Shown one piece after another: positions 7,971-13,565 of a DNA stretch of 25,365 nt. A model generated the notes under the pieces. It made no database searches and was not told the origin of the DNA. It saw only the letters and a list, made by a program, of their open reading frames with translations. The position numbers and the translations under genes are program-made. This DNA comes from Bacillota bacterium. Its GTDB lineage: Bacteria > Bacillota > Clostridia > Lachnospirales > Lachnospiraceae. The DNA lies in the NCBI GenBank assembly GCA_023424235.1, contig JAFAEB010000113.1, forward strand, positions 1-25,365. The letters run 5' to 3'. Within the stretch, counting starts at the first letter, position 1; every line of letters begins with the position of its first letter.

Positions 7971-7999
7971 TTGACAAACAAATGTTTGGGTATTATAAT
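7971..7999 (+). promoter_or_regulatory. Strong promoter of the yneA-like gene
   Basis: Perfect TTGACA (7971-7976), a 17-bp spacer and perfect TATAAT (7994-7999). With no repression this would be very strong. It carries one LexA-type box inside the spacer and two just downstream, so tight SOS control is likely. Confidence 0.85.
7975..7988. promoter_or_regulatory. LexA-type SOS box 2
   Basis: CAAACAAATGTTTG, with perfectly complementary CAAACA/TGTTTG halves, matches 13 of 14 consensus positions. It overlaps the end of the -35 and fills the spacer of the yneA-like promoter, so LexA bound here would exclude RNA polymerase. Confidence 0.8.
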
Positions 8000-8011
8000 A
8001 TAGTCAACAAG

Positions 8012-8025
8012 AAAACATATGTTCG
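8012..8025. promoter_or_regulatory. LexA-type SOS box 3
   Basis: AAAACATATGTTCG, with core AACATATGTT a perfect palindrome, matches 12 of 14 consensus positions. It lies just downstream of the expected transcription start of the yneA-like gene. Confidence 0.8.
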
Positions 8026-8038
8026 TAACAAGTGTTCG
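8025..8038. promoter_or_regulatory. LexA-type SOS box 4
   Basis: GTAACAAGTGTTCG matches 12 of 14 consensus positions. It overlaps box 3 by one base, with a centre-to-centre distance of 13 bp, so two LexA dimers could sit side by side. Confidence 0.7.
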
Positions 8039-8089
8039 ATTATAGAACTGAAAGATACTATACGATGAAGTTATAATAGGAGGTTTACG

Positions 8090-8452
8090 ATGACAAATTT
8101 CAAGACTACTAATATGTATCGATTTAATATTGCTAACATTTTAAAGCTTTTAAAGCGCTATCGTTATATTGTGATTGCAATTATTACAGCCCTAAGTATT
8201 GCACTTTTATCCATAAGTATAATATCAACTCATGTTTCTGCTAAGAAGGTATCAGATCGTGTAAAGGTAGTGAAGAGTGTTAAGATAGAGAAAGGTGATA
8301 CCTTATGGGGAATTGCCAAAGAGTACATAACTGAAGAGTATGATAGCATACAGACTTATATTAACGAAATTAAAAGAAGTAACGGATTACTATCAGATAT
8401 AATACATGAAGACAGTTATATTATTGTTCCTTATTACACAGCCATACGATAA
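8090..8452 (+). CDS. yneA: YneA-like SOS cell-division inhibitor (membrane anchor plus LysM)
   Basis: 120-aa protein with a basic N-terminus, one membrane segment (about 28-50, YIVIAIITALSIALLSIS) and one extracytoplasmic LysM domain (about 68-118) with KIEKGDTLWGIAKEY. This is the layout of Bacillus YneA, made under SOS and delaying division. Support comes mainly from context: divergent from lexA, with a consensus promoter wrapped in three LexA-type boxes. AGGAGG precedes ATG 8090. The N-terminal cytoplasmic part (about 27 residues) is longer than in B. subtilis YneA. The last codons (VPYYTAIR) lie inside the first unit of a 47-bp tandem repeat. Division inhibition is inferred from the family and regulation. 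Confidence 0.8.
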   Translation: MTNFKTTNMYRFNIANILKLLKRYRYIVIAIITALSIALLSISIISTHVSAKKVSDRVKVVKSVKIEKGDTLWGIAKEYITEEYDSIQTYINEIKRSNGLLSDIIHEDSYIIVPYYTAIR

Positions 8453-8618
8453 TATTAACATATCATAATATTGTCTCTTATTACACAGCCAAATGATAAT
8501 ATTAACATATCATAATATTGTTTCTTATTAAACAGCCAAACGATAATATTAACATATCATAATATTGATCCTTATTACATTGCCAGATATTAATATTTGC
8601 TTACCATAATATTATTCC
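8431..8618. repeat. 47-bp tandem repeat, four units, starting inside the yneA-like gene
   Basis: Units start at 8431, 8478, 8525 and 8572 with an exact 47-bp period (TTATTACACAGCCA...). The first three are nearly identical; the fourth has diverged. The first unit holds the last seven codons and stop of the yneA-like gene, so the gene's end has been copied downstream. Each of the first three units can fold: in unit 1 GATAATATTA (8448-8457) pairs with TAATATTGTC (8466-8475), with one wobble, around an 8-base loop. No spacers vary between units, so this is not CRISPR. Confidence 0.9.
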
Positions 8619-8621
8619 TAT

Positions 8622-8664
8622 TTAAGGCTGCACGTTTCGTGTGGCCTTAACCCATTTATCTTTT
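8622..8664 (+). terminator. Terminator-like hairpin after the 47-bp repeats
   Basis: TTAAGGCTGCACG (8622-8634) pairs with CGTGTGGCCTTAA (8638-8650), 13 bp with two G-T wobbles around a TTT loop. It is followed by a moderately T-rich tail with TTATCTTTT. Probable end of the yneA-like transcript. From here to 8862 I see only AT-rich sequence and no clear promoter. Confidence 0.65.
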
Positions 8665-8862
8665 GCTTCTGATCTTTATTGTACATATATAGACTACATG
8701 CTATACTAATTTTAAATATAATGTATTTAATAATTACCGTTAATGTGATAGAGTGATACTAATTATAATGGATTATAATAAAGAAAACAGAGGTTAAACC
8801 TTCTTCTGGCATGTTAAAACCATTTATAAAAATAATGAATTTATAATAAGGATGGTAAAGAA

Positions 8863-9639
8863 ATGATAGAATTAAGAAAAGATGAAATGTATATAATAAA
8901 AGAACTTTTTAAGAATATGAATGATACGGTTATTCGTTCTTTCCTCGAAGGTCATATGGGTAGAGGGTTTACTGATGACAGGATAAAACCAAGTATGGGA
9001 CTAATTTATTTAGGTTCATTCCTTTTTATTGCTGGTGGAGATATTTCCTTGGATGCACTAGAATTTATATCGAAAATTATGATAGAAGTTAAGGAGGATA
9101 CCTTATACATTATATCCAATAATTCAAACAATGGTAGGTTACTAGAACAATATTATAAAGAGAATTATAAGAAAATTAATCGATATCAAGTTAGAGCTAA
9201 GGATTTTGATTTATTAAAGCTAGAAGCAATCATGAATGAATTACCAAAGGAGTATGAGATTAGGCAAATAGATGAAGGCTTATATGAGCAAGCTTTAGAA
9301 GAAAATTGGTCAAGTTATTTTGTTAATAATTTTGATTCTGCCAAGGACTTTATAACTAGAGGAATTGGATATGTAATTCTACACAATGGGACAATTGTTA
9401 GTGGAGCATCCTCTTATTCTATTTATAACAAAGGAATCGAAATTGAAATAGCTACAAGAGAGGAATATCGAAATAGAGGTCTTGCTTACATAATCGGTGC
9501 TAAATTAATATTAGAATGTATTAAGCTAGGACTGCATCCTAGTTGGGATGCTGCTAATTTAACCTCAGTAGGATTAGCAAAAAGACTAGGTTATGAATAT
9601 GTTGGACCTTATGATACCCATCGCATCAAAACTGTGTAA
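8863..9639 (+). CDS. GNAT-family N-acetyltransferase, ZmaR-like
   Basis: 258-aa protein of the GNAT group that includes zwittermicin A acetyltransferase ZmaR (PF12746-type). The N-terminal part (FLEGHMGRGFTDD, IYLGSFLFIAGG) is the family's own domain. The C-terminal GNAT core holds the acetyl-CoA loop in TREEYRNRGLAY, then HPSWDAANLTSVGLAKRLGYEYV with the aspartate-alanine-asparagine motif. AAGGATGG precedes ATG 8863. Known members acetylate small molecules such as an aminopolyol antibiotic; the substrate here is unknown. It stands alone upstream of a translation-linked resistance-like locus, but the promoter at 9671 separates the two. Confidence 0.85.
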   Translation: MIELRKDEMYIIKELFKNMNDTVIRSFLEGHMGRGFTDDRIKPSMGLIYLGSFLFIAGGDISLDALEFISKIMIEVKEDTLYIISNNSNNGRLLEQYYKENYKKINRYQVRAKDFDLLKLEAIMNELPKEYEIRQIDEGLYEQALEENWSSYFVNNFDSAKDFITRGIGYVILHNGTIVSGASSYSIYNKGIEIEIATREEYRNRGLAYIIGAKLILECIKLGLHPSWDAANLTSVGLAKRLGYEYVGPYDTHRIKTV

Positions 9640-9670
9640 TAAAATGTTATCAATTAATATCAAAAAGCAC

Positions 9671-9699
9671 TTGACAGATGGAATATTGTGTTTTAATAT
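9671..9699 (+). promoter_or_regulatory. Promoter driving the Tyr-rich leader
   Basis: Perfect TTGACA (9671-9676), a 17-bp spacer and TAATAT (9694-9699). The start would be near 9706, about 28 bases before the leader ATG at 9734. Confidence 0.7.
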
Positions 9700-9733
9700 G
9701 AAATTGTTGTAATATAAATAGGAGGTAGGAAAC

Positions 9734-9802
9734 ATGAAGAGTTATTATTATAGTAATCATTATTTAAAATATTGTTTAAAAGACTACCTCTACGTAATTT
9801 AA
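9734..9802 (+). CDS. Tyrosine-rich 22-codon leader peptide
   Basis: Short ORF with AGGAGGT at 9720-9726, about 7 bases before the ATG. It encodes 22 residues, seven of them Tyr (positions 4, 5, 6, 10, 13, 18, 20), beginning MKSYYYSNHY and ending KDYLYVI. Its last third contains AAGACTAC, which can pair with the left arm of the terminator at 9865. Together with the promoter 35 bp upstream and the terminator 62 bp downstream this is the standard arrangement of a transcription attenuator read by the ribosome. Whether it senses Tyr-tRNA charging or slowed translation in general cannot be told. The regulated gene may be the 52-aa ORF, the Tet(M)-like gene, or both. Confidence 0.75.
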   Translation: MKSYYYSNHYLKYCLKDYLYVI

Positions 9803-9875
9803 AGCAATTTGTGTAACGATTAATCCATGAACTAGTATGATTCATAGATTTTAGTATACTTATTACCGTAGTCTT
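9780..9875 (+). promoter_or_regulatory. Antiterminator pairing of the Tyr-leader attenuator
   Basis: AAGACTAC (9780-9787, codons 16-18 of the leader) is the exact complement of GTAGTCTT (9868-9875), the left arm of the terminator. A second short pairing, GTAAT (9794-9798) with ATTAC (9862-9866), extends it. When these pair the terminator cannot form. A ribosome at the leader's end would cover 9780-9798 and release the terminator arm. Confidence 0.6.
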
Positions 9876-9893
9876 AGTAGACTGCGGTTTTTT
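9865..9893 (+). terminator. Rho-independent terminator of the attenuator
   Basis: ACCGTAGTCT (9865-9874) pairs with AGACTGCGGT (9879-9888), ten bp with one T-G wobble and a TAGT loop. It is followed by a T run to 9893. Confidence 0.9.
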
Positions 9894-9913
9894 AAATTTC
9901 ATAGTAATTATGT

Positions 9914-10042
9914 CCTATGAAATAAAAACACTCCGTGAGGATGCAAATCAAAGCATAGGAAGAATTCGCAAACTTGCGACGCAAATATACGATGCAAACA
10001 TGCGACGCATTGCGGTGCGAGGTCTGTCATGGTAGACTCTTT
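9914..10042 (+). repeat. Structured dispersed repeat, copy 1
   Basis: Shares with 13459-13562 the blocks CTATGAAATAAAAACACTCC / GTGAGGATGCA (9915-9945), TGCGACGC.TTGCGGTGCG (about 10001-10019) and GGTAGACTCTT (10031-10041). Foldable parts are CCTATG (9914-9919) with CATAGG (9954-9959), a GTGA-capped TCC/GGA hairpin, GCGACGC/GCGGTGC, and GTCT..AGAC. It is longer than copy 2 because of about 25 extra bases around 9960-9990 that include a second GCGACGC. It sits between the attenuator terminator and the small ORF. Function is unknown: a genomic repeat, or an RNA element in the long leader. Confidence 0.75.
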
Positions 10043-10247
10043 GTTCTCTAGCAAGAAGAGTATATAGTAGTATAAGTTCTAAATGATCATAGTTTTAAAT
10101 CAGATATAGTTCTAAATAAGGATAATCAACTCTTTTACGATTACAACGTAAAATTTATAGGTGTGTACCACAGTGATACATTGTATAACTACAAGATTTA
10201 TGAAAACAATTATTGATAGGTAAAGAACACACGGAAAGAAGGTAACT

Positions 10248-10406
10248 ATGGGAAAGAAAAAAGAAGATTTTAGCTCATTTGTACAGGGGAAAAAGAATGG
10301 TTTCTTAAATACGGAGCAGAATAAAGGTAAATCTCTACACAAAGGTAGTAATAATTTTACCTCACAAAGCCATAAAACAGTTAATATTAAACGTGGATCA
10401 AAATAA
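10248..10406 (+). CDS. Small 52-aa hypothetical protein, Lys/Ser/Asn-rich
   Basis: A 52-codon ORF from ATG 10248 (MGKKKEDFSSFVQG...) to TAA 10406, with GAAGG 6 bases upstream. It is hydrophilic and basic, has no membrane segment or Cys, and ends KTVNIKRGSK. I do not recognise the family. It lies between the structured repeat and the second leader peptide, in the presumed long 5' region of the Tet(M)-like gene. Composition is similar to its neighbours. A real small protein is plausible, but the call rests on the start context alone. The 205 bases before it hold no gene. A possible weak promoter, TTGTTC (10041) with TATAGT (10063), is seen there. Confidence 0.4.
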   Translation: MGKKKEDFSSFVQGKKNGFLNTEQNKGKSLHKGSNNFTSQSHKTVNIKRGSK

Positions 10407-10460
10407 TAGAATATTGTACTGATATGCGAAATTGCTTTATCGGAAGAATGGAGGTCATTT

Positions 10461-10520
10461 ATGAGAAAAACATATATGGTAAGAAGCAACATGAGGTCTA
10501 AGGTGATTCATTTAGGATAA
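10461..10520 (+). CDS. 19-aa leader peptide upstream of the ribosomal protection gene
   Basis: ATG 10461 to TAA 10520, preceded by GGAGGT (10450-10455), encoding MRKTYMVRSNMRSKVIHLG. The ribosome binding site is stronger than that of the gene it precedes. Its last codons include AGGTGATTC (10501-10509), one arm of the switch described next. The ORF ends 69 bases before the Tet(M)-like start. Leader peptides of this kind are known before ribosome-targeting antibiotic resistance genes (erm, cat, tet); use here is inferred from the layout. Confidence 0.65.
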   Translation: MRKTYMVRSNMRSKVIHLG

Positions 10521-10582
10521 GTTCGCTTTCTTCTTTATAAGAATCACCTAGACTGCCAGTTAGGCTTAGAGCTATAGGTGAT
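10501..10582 (+). promoter_or_regulatory. Translational attenuator: alternative stems over the tet-like RBS
   Basis: Three segments: S1 AGGTGATTC (10501-10509, inside the 19-aa leader), S2 GAATCACCTA (10541-10550) and S3 TAGGTGAT (10575-10582, the ribosome binding site of the GTPase gene). S2 pairs perfectly with S1 over 9 bp or with S3 over 8 bp, but not both. If a ribosome occupies S1, S2 is free to hide the ribosome binding site. If ribosomes are held at the leader's start, S1 and S2 pair and the site is open. The pairings are seen; the switching is inferred. Confidence 0.65.
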
Positions 10583-10589
10583 CGATAGA

Positions 10590-12566
10590 ATGAATATAAT
10601 AAATATTGGGATATTAGCCCATGTTGATGCAGGAAAAACAACATTAACAGAAAGTATTTTATACTTTACTGGTGTTATTAATAAAAAGGGTAGAGTGGAT
10701 ACAGGTACTACCATTTCTGATTCCATGGAGTTAGAACGGGAAAGGGGAATGTCTATAAAGTCAAGTACAGTATCCTTTACCTATAATAATATTAAAATTA
10801 ATTTGATAGATACTCCAGGTCATATGGATTTTATTGCAGAAGTGGAACGTTCTTTATCTGTACTTGATTTAGTCGTTCTTGTAATATCGGCAAAAGAAGG
10901 TATACAACCACAGACAAGAGTAATATTTAATAAATTAAAAGAATTAAAAATACCAACCATACTGTTTATTAACAAAGTCGACAGAATAGGTGTGGATATG
11001 AAAAGTCTATATAATGATATAGCAAAGCAATTAAGCAAGCAAACCATTAGAATGCAAGAAGTGATAGGATGTGGAAATAAAGACTTTGTTTTAAAGGAAG
11101 AAAATATGACACATTCATCCCTTGTTGAGCAACTGATTGTATATCGTGAGGATTTATTCTATGAATATGTGAATGACGATAAAATCGATGCTAGAAAATG
11201 CTTTGAGCTATATAGAGCTTTGGTAAAGGCAGGAAGTTTATATCCAATTTATCATGGTTCTGCTCTCCTTGATATGGGGATTAAAAGCTTACTTGATTCC
11301 ATTGTTATGGTGTTTTTTGATGAAACTAATTCTATAAGATTTGTAGATAGGAATGCTACTATATATCAAAGTAATATTAATAATTCTGTTAGTAATTTAG
11401 AATATGAAATTTCAGATGATATTATTTTAAAAAATAATAGTTCAAATAATAATAGTTCAAATAATAATGAATTACTATCTGCCTATGTATACAAAATAGA
11501 ATGGGACCAAAGGAATCATAAAAAGATATATGTTAGATTATTTAAAGGTTCTTTGTTTGTTAGACAAAAAGTAATGGTTTATGGTAAGGAAGAAAGTATA
11601 ACCATAACATCAATAAGATGTGTAAGAGATGGCAGGGTTCTTCCAACAGATCATTTAGTAACAGGTGATATTGGCATTTTACTTGATATAGATGGTTTAA
11701 GTTGTGGAGATTATTTAGGAGATAAATACTTAGATGCTTCCTATGAACTTGCAAAACCCCTTTTAAGGATTAGTGTTTGTCCTAAAATAATGGAAGAAAG
11801 AGCAAAATTAATTCATGCCTTAAAGCAATTAGAAGTTGAGGATCCTTTTTTAGAGATGATAATTCTTAAAGAAACGAAAGAGATTCAACTAAAACTATTT
11901 GGATCACTTCAAATGGATGTTTTAACGAATTTATTGTTAACTAGGTATCAATTAGAGGTTTATTTTAAGGATGTAATTACAATTTATAAAGAACAACCAA
12001 GTAAAGCATGCAAGGCTAGTATATGGATTGGAGAACCGAATAACTTTTATCATGCAGGTGTTGTATTAGAAATAGAACCATTAGAATTAGGCTCGGGCTT
12101 TCATTACGAAAACCGTGTATCCTATGGTTATCTAGAAAAATCATTTCAAAATGCAGTACTAGAAGGTATTAAAATAGGTTTACAAGAAGGAACTCATAAT
12201 TGTGAAATCATTGATGTAAATGTCACCTTTTTAGATGCCTATTATGATAGTGTTTGTGGAACTCCAGCAGATTTTAGAAAGTTAACCCCTCTTGTAGTGA
12301 AGAAAGCTCTAGAAGGGGTAGAATTAATCGTTTTAAAACCATGGCAATACTTTACCTTAAGTGCTCCTACAGGATACGAAAAAATGATTATGAATGATTT
12401 GTTTAAGATGGGTGGTCAGGTAGAGAAAGTAAGTTATGAAGATGATGAATTCAGTATTATTGGTTTTATACCTTATGAAAGCTCGAAAGATTATTCGCTT
12501 ACACTTTTAACCTTATCAGAAGGAAAGGGAATGTTTCAAACTAGATTTTATCGGTTTCTACCCTAA
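10590..12566 (+). CDS. Tet(M)/Tet(O)-like ribosomal protection GTPase
   Basis: 658-aa EF-G-related GTPase of the tetracycline ribosomal protection family. Seen: G1 GILAHVDAGKTT (7-18), ERERGMSIKSS near switch I, DTPGH (74-78), NKVD (128-131), a domain-IV TPADFR motif (about 558-563) in a YYDSVCGTPADFRKLTP context like Tet(M), and a C-terminal region to FYRFLP. Such proteins bind the ribosome and dislodge tetracycline. Oddities: a linker of about 45 residues (about 248-295) with NNSSNNNSSNNN between the G domain and domain 2, where Tet(M) has only a few, and a C-terminus about 25-30 residues shorter than Tet(M), lacking the final basic helix. ATG 10590 is chosen over GTG 10578, since the GTG is part of the ribosome binding site. 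It may be a divergent housekeeping relative rather than a proven resistance gene. Confidence 0.85.
   Translation: MNIINIGILAHVDAGKTTLTESILYFTGVINKKGRVDTGTTISDSMELERERGMSIKSSTVSFTYNNIKINLIDTPGHMDFIAEVERSLSVLDLVVLVISAKEGIQPQTRVIFNKLKELKIPTILFINKVDRIGVDMKSLYNDIAKQLSKQTIRMQEVIGCGNKDFVLKEENMTHSSLVEQLIVYREDLFYEYVNDDKIDARKCFELYRALVKAGSLYPIYHGSALLDMGIKSLLDSIVMVFFDETNSIRFVDRNATIYQSNINNSVSNLEYEISDDIILKNNSSNNNSSNNNELLSAYVYKIEWDQRNHKKIYVRLFKGSLFVRQKVMVYGKEESITITSIRCVRDGRVLPTDHLVTGDIGILLDIDGLSCGDYLGDKYLDASYELAKPLLRISVCPKIMEERAKLIHALKQLEVEDPFLEMIILKETKEIQLKLFGSLQMDVLTNLLLTRYQLEVYFKDVITIYKEQPSKACKASIWIGEPNNFYHAGVVLEIEPLELGSGFHYENRVSYGYLEKSFQNAVLEGIKIGLQEGTHNCEIIDVNVTFLDAYYDSVCGTPADFRKLTPLVVKKALEGVELIVLKPWQYFTLSAPTGYEKMIMNDLFKMGGQVEKVSYEDDEFSIIGFIPYESSKDYSLTLLTLSEGKGMFQTRFYRFLP
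11434..11471 (+). repeat. In-gene 15-bp microsatellite coding Asn/Ser tract
   Basis: A 15-bp unit (AATAATAGTTCAAAT) occurs about two and a half times within the GTPase gene. It encodes the NNSSNNNSSNNN tract of the inter-domain linker. It keeps the reading frame, so copy number can change without breaking the protein. Confidence 0.75.
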
Positions 12567-12577
12567 TAACGACGAGT

Positions 12578-12662
12578 AATTCACTAATATTTCTAGCATG
12601 TTCAATTTCTTGCAATTTTGCTTTCCTTTTGCTAGAATGTTCTAAGTAATGCTAGGTGAATT
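12578..12662. other. Imperfect inverted repeat between the GTPase and RluA-like genes
   Basis: AATTCAC (12578-12584) pairs with GTGAATT (12656-12662), and CTAGCAT (12593-12599) pairs with ATGCTAG (12649-12655). The left arms are split by 8 bases. There is no T run after it, so it is a poor terminator. It fills most of the gap between the two genes. Confidence 0.4.
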
Positions 12663-12692
12663 GTATTTTTACTAGTAAATTTAGGAGGAATT

Positions 12693-13364
12693 ATGTTAGA
12701 GATATTATATGAAGATAGTCATTTAATTGTATGTATTAAACCAGTTGGTATTCTATCCCAGCCAGATGGAATGGATGGAGAAGACATGCTAACCTTAATC
12801 AGTGATTATTTAAAAGGTAAAAATGAAAAGCCATATGTTGGTTTAGTGCATAGATTAGATAGAAATGTTGGCGGAGTTATGGTGTTTTCAAAGAATCCTA
12901 ACGTAACAGGTAAATTATCTGCTGCCATAGCAGAACGTAATTTTACGAAAGAATATATTACTGTAGTCCATAACTGTCCAGAAGAGCCACAGGGCATCTA
13001 TAAAGATCTACTATTTAAAGATTCCTCTAAAAATAAATCTTTTGTTGTAGCTCGTCCAAGAAAAGGTGTGAAAGAAGCTTCACTTGAATACGTATTATTA
13101 GATGCAAAAACAACGGATAAAGGTGATATTTCTTTAGTTAGAATTAAATTACACACTGGTAGAACACATCAAATTAGAGTTCAGTTTTCCTCTCGAAAAA
13201 TGCCATTACTAGGTGATGGAAAATATGGTAGCACAGATAAGGATTGCGAAATAGCATTATGGTCATATCGATTGGCATTTATCCATCCTTTAAAAAAGAA
13301 AGAAATAGACTTTTCAAAGGAGCCACCTAGAACATATCCTTGGGATAGATTTGCATCCATATAA
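12693..13364 (+). CDS. RluA-family pseudouridine synthase (short, no S4 domain)
   Basis: 223-aa RNA pseudouridine synthase. The catalytic motif VHRLDRNVGGVMVFSKN gives Asp56 as the active-site residue. GRTHQIRVQFS and LLGDGKYG are the other RluA signatures. The protein starts directly with the catalytic domain (YEDSHLIVCIKPVGILSQP), so it lacks the N-terminal S4 domain of RluC/RluD. The target uridine is unknown. TAGGAGGA precedes ATG 12693. It follows the Tet(M)-like gene by 126 bp in the same direction, so a shared message is possible. A hairpin at 13399 closes the unit. Confidence 0.93.
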   Translation: MLEILYEDSHLIVCIKPVGILSQPDGMDGEDMLTLISDYLKGKNEKPYVGLVHRLDRNVGGVMVFSKNPNVTGKLSAAIAERNFTKEYITVVHNCPEEPQGIYKDLLFKDSSKNKSFVVARPRKGVKEASLEYVLLDAKTTDKGDISLVRIKLHTGRTHQIRVQFSSRKMPLLGDGKYGSTDKDCEIALWSYRLAFIHPLKKKEIDFSKEPPRTYPWDRFASI

Positions 13365-13398
13365 TGGAAGTAACCAACGTATAATTTGATTATAAAAT

Positions 13399-13430
13399 AC
13401 TCCCTCGATAAATTATTACATCGAGGGAGT
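13399..13430. terminator. Perfect 11-bp hairpin, terminator-like
   Basis: ACTCCCTCGAT (13399-13409) pairs with ATCGAGGGAGT (13420-13430) around a ten-base AT loop. No T run follows on the plus strand. On the minus strand it is followed by ATTTTATAATC, so it fits best as the end of the sigma-factor transcript, and may also stop readthrough from the RluA-like gene. Confidence 0.65.
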
Positions 13431-13458
13431 AGAGCTATTATTAGTAGGAAATTGCATT

Positions 13459-13562
13459 CTATGAAATAAAAACACTCCGTGAGGATGCACACGTAATGCA
13501 TAGGGGGATGTCGTATAAATGCGACGCTTTGCGGTGCGAGAGTCTGCCAAGGTAGACTCTTA
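13459..13562 (+). repeat. Structured dispersed repeat, copy 2
   Basis: Second copy of the element at 9914-10042, in the same orientation. CTATG (13459-13463) pairs with CATAG (13499-13503). GCGACGC/GCGGTGC form a hairpin with a TTT loop. GAGTCTGCC pairs with GGTAGACTC around AA. The last hairpin differs from copy 1 (GTCTGTC against GTCTGCC) in a way that keeps pairing through wobble. The element ends four bases before the stop codon of the sigma-factor gene on the other strand, so it also forms that gene's 3' flank. Confidence 0.75.
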
Positions 13563-13565
13563 GTC

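Noticed and set aside
7841..8068. 75-codon plus-strand open frame between lexA and the yneA-like gene
   Set aside because: It overlaps the 5' end of lexA and the divergent promoter and LexA boxes; no ribosome binding site.
8431..8618. CRISPR-like array
   Set aside because: The 47-bp units follow one another directly with no unique spacers, and no cas gene is near.
10112..10492. 126-codon minus-strand open frame in the control region
   Set aside because: Unusual composition, no ribosome binding site, and it runs opposite to two short ORFs with good start sites and the attenuator arms.
10578..10592. GTG at 10578 as the start of the Tet(M)-like gene
   Set aside because: This GTG lies inside the AGGTGAT ribosome binding site, and Tet(M)-type proteins begin at the position of ATG 10590 (M.IINIG).
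12578..12662. Inverted repeat as a terminator of the GTPase gene
   Set aside because: Two short stems with a bulge and a long loop and no T run. Kept only as a structural note.
9914..13562. Composite transposon or integrated element bounded by the two direct repeats
   Set aside because: No transposase, integrase or target-site duplication is visible between or beside the copies. The repeats fold like RNA and do not have terminal inverted ends. Only a recombination potential is claimed.
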